Assembly: GCA_028564925.1 (NCBI GenBank)
Contig: CM053031.1
Location: 102,112,031 to 102,176,030, forward strand
DNA: 64,000 nt
Reading direction: 5' to 3'
Source of the DNA: Lithobates sylvaticus
Taxonomy: Eukaryota; Chordata; Amphibia; Anura; Ranidae
The translations under genes were made by a program, and so were the position numbers. Below are positions 60,870 to 64,000 of the stretch, in pieces. Below the pieces are notes generated by a model. The model saw only the letters and a program-made list of their open reading frames with translations. It was not told the origin of the DNA and made no database searches. Positions within the stretch are counted from its first letter, which is position 1, and each line of letters starts with the position of its first letter.

Positions 60870-61084
60870 TTAATCTGTATTTCAAGGGCAGTTCCTCTGG
60901 GGATGCAGATTACTAATTGCTTTCAAAGCAATATAAAGTGTACCAAATTATATATATGTAACTTTATTCAAGCTTATCTGCCACATGCTATTGCTACTTG
61001 CATATATGACTGAGTAGTCACACAGTTTTGGGCCCTCCTGAGTCCCAAAGCCATTGTCTGGTCTTCTATGGCTATAGAGAAGCC

Positions 61085-61215
61085 CCTGCACACATTGGAC
61101 CTGAGTTACATTAATAAAGACAACAGTCCATCCAGTTCAACCTAAATGAGTGTGGGTGCATGTCTACAATTTTCCATATCCCTGTACATTGTGTCTCATT
61201 AAGATGCTCATCTAT
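61085..61215 (-). mobile_element. CR1 LINE 3' end fragment
   Basis: On the minus strand, TGTACAGGGATATGG, then GTTGAACTGGATGGACTG. The same sequence precedes the 3' edge of the CR1 at 22006 and forms the tail of the SINE at 11478. No coding part remains. Confidence 0.6.
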
Positions 61216-61549
61216 TATTATTTTATTTAAGGTACCCATATAGCGCCATCAATTTACGCAACACTCCACACATAAATTGCACACTCACATCGGTCCCTAC
61301 CCTCGAGGAGCACAATCCAAGGTCCCCAACTCACATTCATATACTAGGGCCAACTTTGGACAGAGACCAATTAACCTACCAGCATGTCTTTGGAGTGTGG
61401 GAGGAAACCGGATTACCCGGAGGAAACCCATGCAGGCACAGGGAGAACATGCAAACTCCAGGAAGGCAGTGTTGTAGTTGGGATTCAAACCAGCGACCCT
61501 TTTTTACTGCTAGGCGAGAGTGCTACCCACTACACCACTGTGCTGCCCA
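61216..61549 (-). mobile_element. tRNA-headed SINE
   Basis: On the minus strand it starts GGGCAGCACAGTGGTGTAGTGG (A box TGGTGTAGTGG) and has B box GGTTTGAATCC about 50 bases later, then a conserved body with CTCCGGGTAATCCGG and CCAAAGACATGCTGG. It ends in AATAATAATAG repeats near 61216. The tRNA-like head is degenerate and not a functional tRNA gene. Confidence 0.8.
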
Positions 61550-61555
61550 TAATTA

Positions 61556-64000
61556 GTGATTAGGCATGTCTAGTGCACTACATGTCATGTGATTATTGAT
61601 AAGTCCAAATTCTGAGAATGGCTTGTCCTTGGCCATATAGGTGAAGGAAAATGCTTTAATTTTAGTAATACAATACAATGCAAACAAAGAATGGCAAAAT
61701 GGTTTTGTACCCAGCAATGTAAATATTGTCCCTGAAGGCCTTACATTGGAAAAAAGCTTTGTTTGTGTACTCTAAAACAACAAAACCCAAGTAGAATCGC
61801 ATAAGTGATACAAAATCAACAAAGCCTATGGCCTTTATTAAAAAAAACACTGACAAAGAAATAATTATGTGCTGCAAATCAAAAACAACCAATCACAACT
61901 CAGCTTTCTACATTCTGATAAAACTGAACTGCTAAAAGGTATCTGTAATTGGTTGCTGTGGGTTAGTGCACATCATTGTTCTATACAATATTTCAATAGA
62001 CATGTCTGGAAATTCGAGCCTTGGCAAATTATCAATTACTGCAATAGAAACCAGCAAAGCTGCGGACTGCCAGCAGGGCTGGATGACATAGTTCAGATCT
62101 GCATCTACATTCTACACTATCTTTATGGATTGCTGCTTGGTGCAGCTACGGTGTATCCCACCCATGATCTCACCAAGGATACATTTATCATTTCATTTTA
62201 TCACCATTTTTTAACACAATTTTAATGCATTGCACAGCTGACACTGCATCCTTTACAGTTTAGGTACAGAAAATATAGAAGCTTTTAACCAAACTTTCAG
62301 CATTACGTGTTCCAGATTATGGATCTTGTATCTGTAAAGTGCCATTCAGGTCCAGATTTTTATTCTATTTCTTGAAAATATTTTTCTTGATAGATTTCTT
62401 GTTCAAGAATCTAAAGTCAATTTGCATTGTACATGCGTAGTGACATATGGTGAGCATAATTATTCATATGCACAACAGGTTATGATTTTATGTACAGTCT
62501 TAGTTCCTATATATCAGTGTATATCCCTCTAGATGAAGATGCTCGTGCAAAGACAGAGGCCCTCTGTTACTTGCTGATTCAGCAGGCGGGTCTGTCTCTG
62601 TCTGCACCTCCACTAGTCCTGCAACACACGGATGATGCAGCGAAAAAAATACACCGTGCAAAAAAAAAAAAAAAAAAGCGCAAACAATAGTGTCAGAGCA
62701 ATCATCAAAAACAGCCACCTCCCTACAAATACTATGACTTAACCCTATATCCGCTGGCTACAAAGATAACGCAATTTTACAGAACAAGGATTACCCATGC
62801 GCCCGAAAAAAAGATACCGACCATTAATAAGTTAATAGAACGTAGAATAAAAAATGGATCGTACTAACCCTACAGTCTATCCTCCTCTAGAAATAAAAAA
62901 CGTCCATCCACAAAGCTACTGAATACGCTGTCATTCTGTCTCTACAATGCAAAGTGGGCCCTAATCTGTCGATTGTTTCAAAGCAAATACCTTTTCATTC
63001 ATTTAGATAATGCATTTACTGTAGCAGTAATAACATGGATTGACTGATCTCTACAAGTAGCAATCTGTAAGTTATTGGCACAGCTAGGAAGATAGACATA
63101 TTTCAGCACTGGCATAAATACCTCTTTATCCGGATGCTGTAGCAGGAAGGAGAGGCAGGAACAAAAGCACGAATCAAGCAGGAACTGGAGAAATAAAACA
63201 CAGGGGGTGGGGGGGACAAGAGGACAAAACGTTAGGGTTTTTTTTGTTTAAAGCACTGAAAGAAGATGCACTGCCTGTAACGAGAGGAGATCTGCAGACA
63301 GCAGCGATGTGGATTTAACACACCTTCTGTTCCCTGGCACTGCAGCATAATGCTCTTTGTTTTAATTCAGCTGATGCTTAGGAAGAGGGCACTGGCAGAA
63401 CTGGTTAATAGCCTCCTGCGAAATACACAGGCTGAGATCCACTTTATTCACTCCCTCCCTACCTCTCCACCGGCTCCCTCTGCCTAGGACTGTGTCAACC
63501 ACCAGCCTGTCTCCGTGAAGCCTGCAGTGGTACTGAGGAGAGGGGGCGAGGGAGGCAGAGAGGGAGGGAGGAATAAAAAAGGAGGGGGTTGGGGAGCGAA
63601 AGGAGAAAGAGTGGAGGAAAAAAAAAAATCTGAAAAATATTTTGGTGAAGAGGAGGAGGAGGTAAATGAGAGCAAGGAAGGCGGTGAGAGGAAAGATGGG
63701 TAAATGAGCAGGTGCTAAGATGGAAGGAAGATGATGGAAACAAAGGATGTGAAATGAAAACGAGGAAGGAGCACATTGTAAGGAACCAGACAGGAAAGGA
63801 AAGGTTAATATGCAAAGCATATAAAATGATGAGGGAAATCTAGGAATAAACAGAGAGCTCTCCACCAGACCTGGAATGTTCTAGAAAGAAAAGCAGACAA
63901 GAGGTGCGTCATCGTTGGCTCTCAGTGAGAAGATGTCCTGGTGTCTACATAGAGGACCTTGTCACAAGATTTTATTGTCAGCTACCTGACGGGCATCTTA
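61556..64000. other. Mostly unique sequence ending in a GA-rich tract
   Basis: No transposon ends recognised. Bases 63520-63700 are strongly purine-rich (GGGAGGGAGG, GAGGAGGAGG), and the preceding 62800-63500 is non-repetitive. This could be the edge of a host promoter or 5' region, but I see no splice site or start codon in a credible context. The Phe/Pro/Ser-rich frames on the minus strand are shadows of the GA tract. Confidence 0.25.

Noticed and set aside
61480-61549. tRNA gene
   Set aside because: The A and B boxes belong to the head of a SINE; the cloverleaf is degenerate and the body continues as SINE sequence.
63362-63865. Phe/Pro/Ser-rich minus-strand frames
   Set aside because: Shadow of a purine-rich tract on the plus strand; no start context or homology visible.

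Overview
This window is repeat-dense vertebrate DNA in which I recognise no host protein-coding gene. The repeat mix is CR1 and Tx1/L1-type LINEs, a tRNA-headed SINE, Tc1/mariner relics, Harbinger elements and MITEs, and very many TTAA-flanked piggyBac-like MITEs. The MITE ends (GACCGTGTGTA, GGCCCCTTTCACA, GATTTACTAAA) resemble repeats I associate with true frogs (Ranidae). The frog assignment is inference; the transposon classes are read from the sequence.

The centrepiece is a complete, 9.7-kb PIF/Harbinger DNA transposon at 28030-37720. It has 15-bp terminal inverted repeats and a TTA target-site duplication. It carries three spliced genes with open frames and phase-matched introns: a DDE transposase (minus, two exons, 402 aa), a Myb/SANT-like protein (plus, three exons, 215 aa) and a MADF-domain protein (minus, two coding exons plus a probable 5' UTR exon, 345 aa). 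Harbingers usually carry transposase plus one DNA-binding partner; here both kinds of partner occur, in divergent orientation from a shared short promoter region. Each gene has one large tandem array in an intron (20 bp x15, 34 bp x25, about 60 bp x12). Two MITEs elsewhere (20031-20457, 39773-40169) look like internal-deletion derivatives of the same lineage.

Layout. 1-5.1 kb: a foldback piggyBac-like MITE, a Tc1/mariner relic and nested MITEs. 6.5-9.1 kb: a LINE interrupted by an opposite-strand L1 tail and a MITE. 9.9-13.5 kb: a MITE, a degenerate minisatellite and a SINE. 13.6-15.9 kb: a fossil Copia element. 16-20.7 kb: MITEs. 22-26.5 kb: a CR1 LINE with an LTR-like insertion and a 628-bp tandem duplication. 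26.9-27.9 kb: a Tx1/L1 tail with a 15-bp target-site duplication. 28-37.7 kb: the Harbinger. 37.8-41 kb: MITEs. 42-51 kb: sparse, with a 222-bp retroposed insert and a second Tc1/mariner relic. 51.9-57.6 kb: piggyBac-like copies and MITEs. 60.5-61.6 kb: a MITE, a CR1 tail and a SINE. 61.6-64 kb: mostly unique sequence ending in a GA-rich tract.

A duplicated host segment of about 200 bp carries the Harbinger in one copy and two TTAA elements in the other. Each copy therefore shows the empty target sites of the other, which independently fixes the element boundaries.
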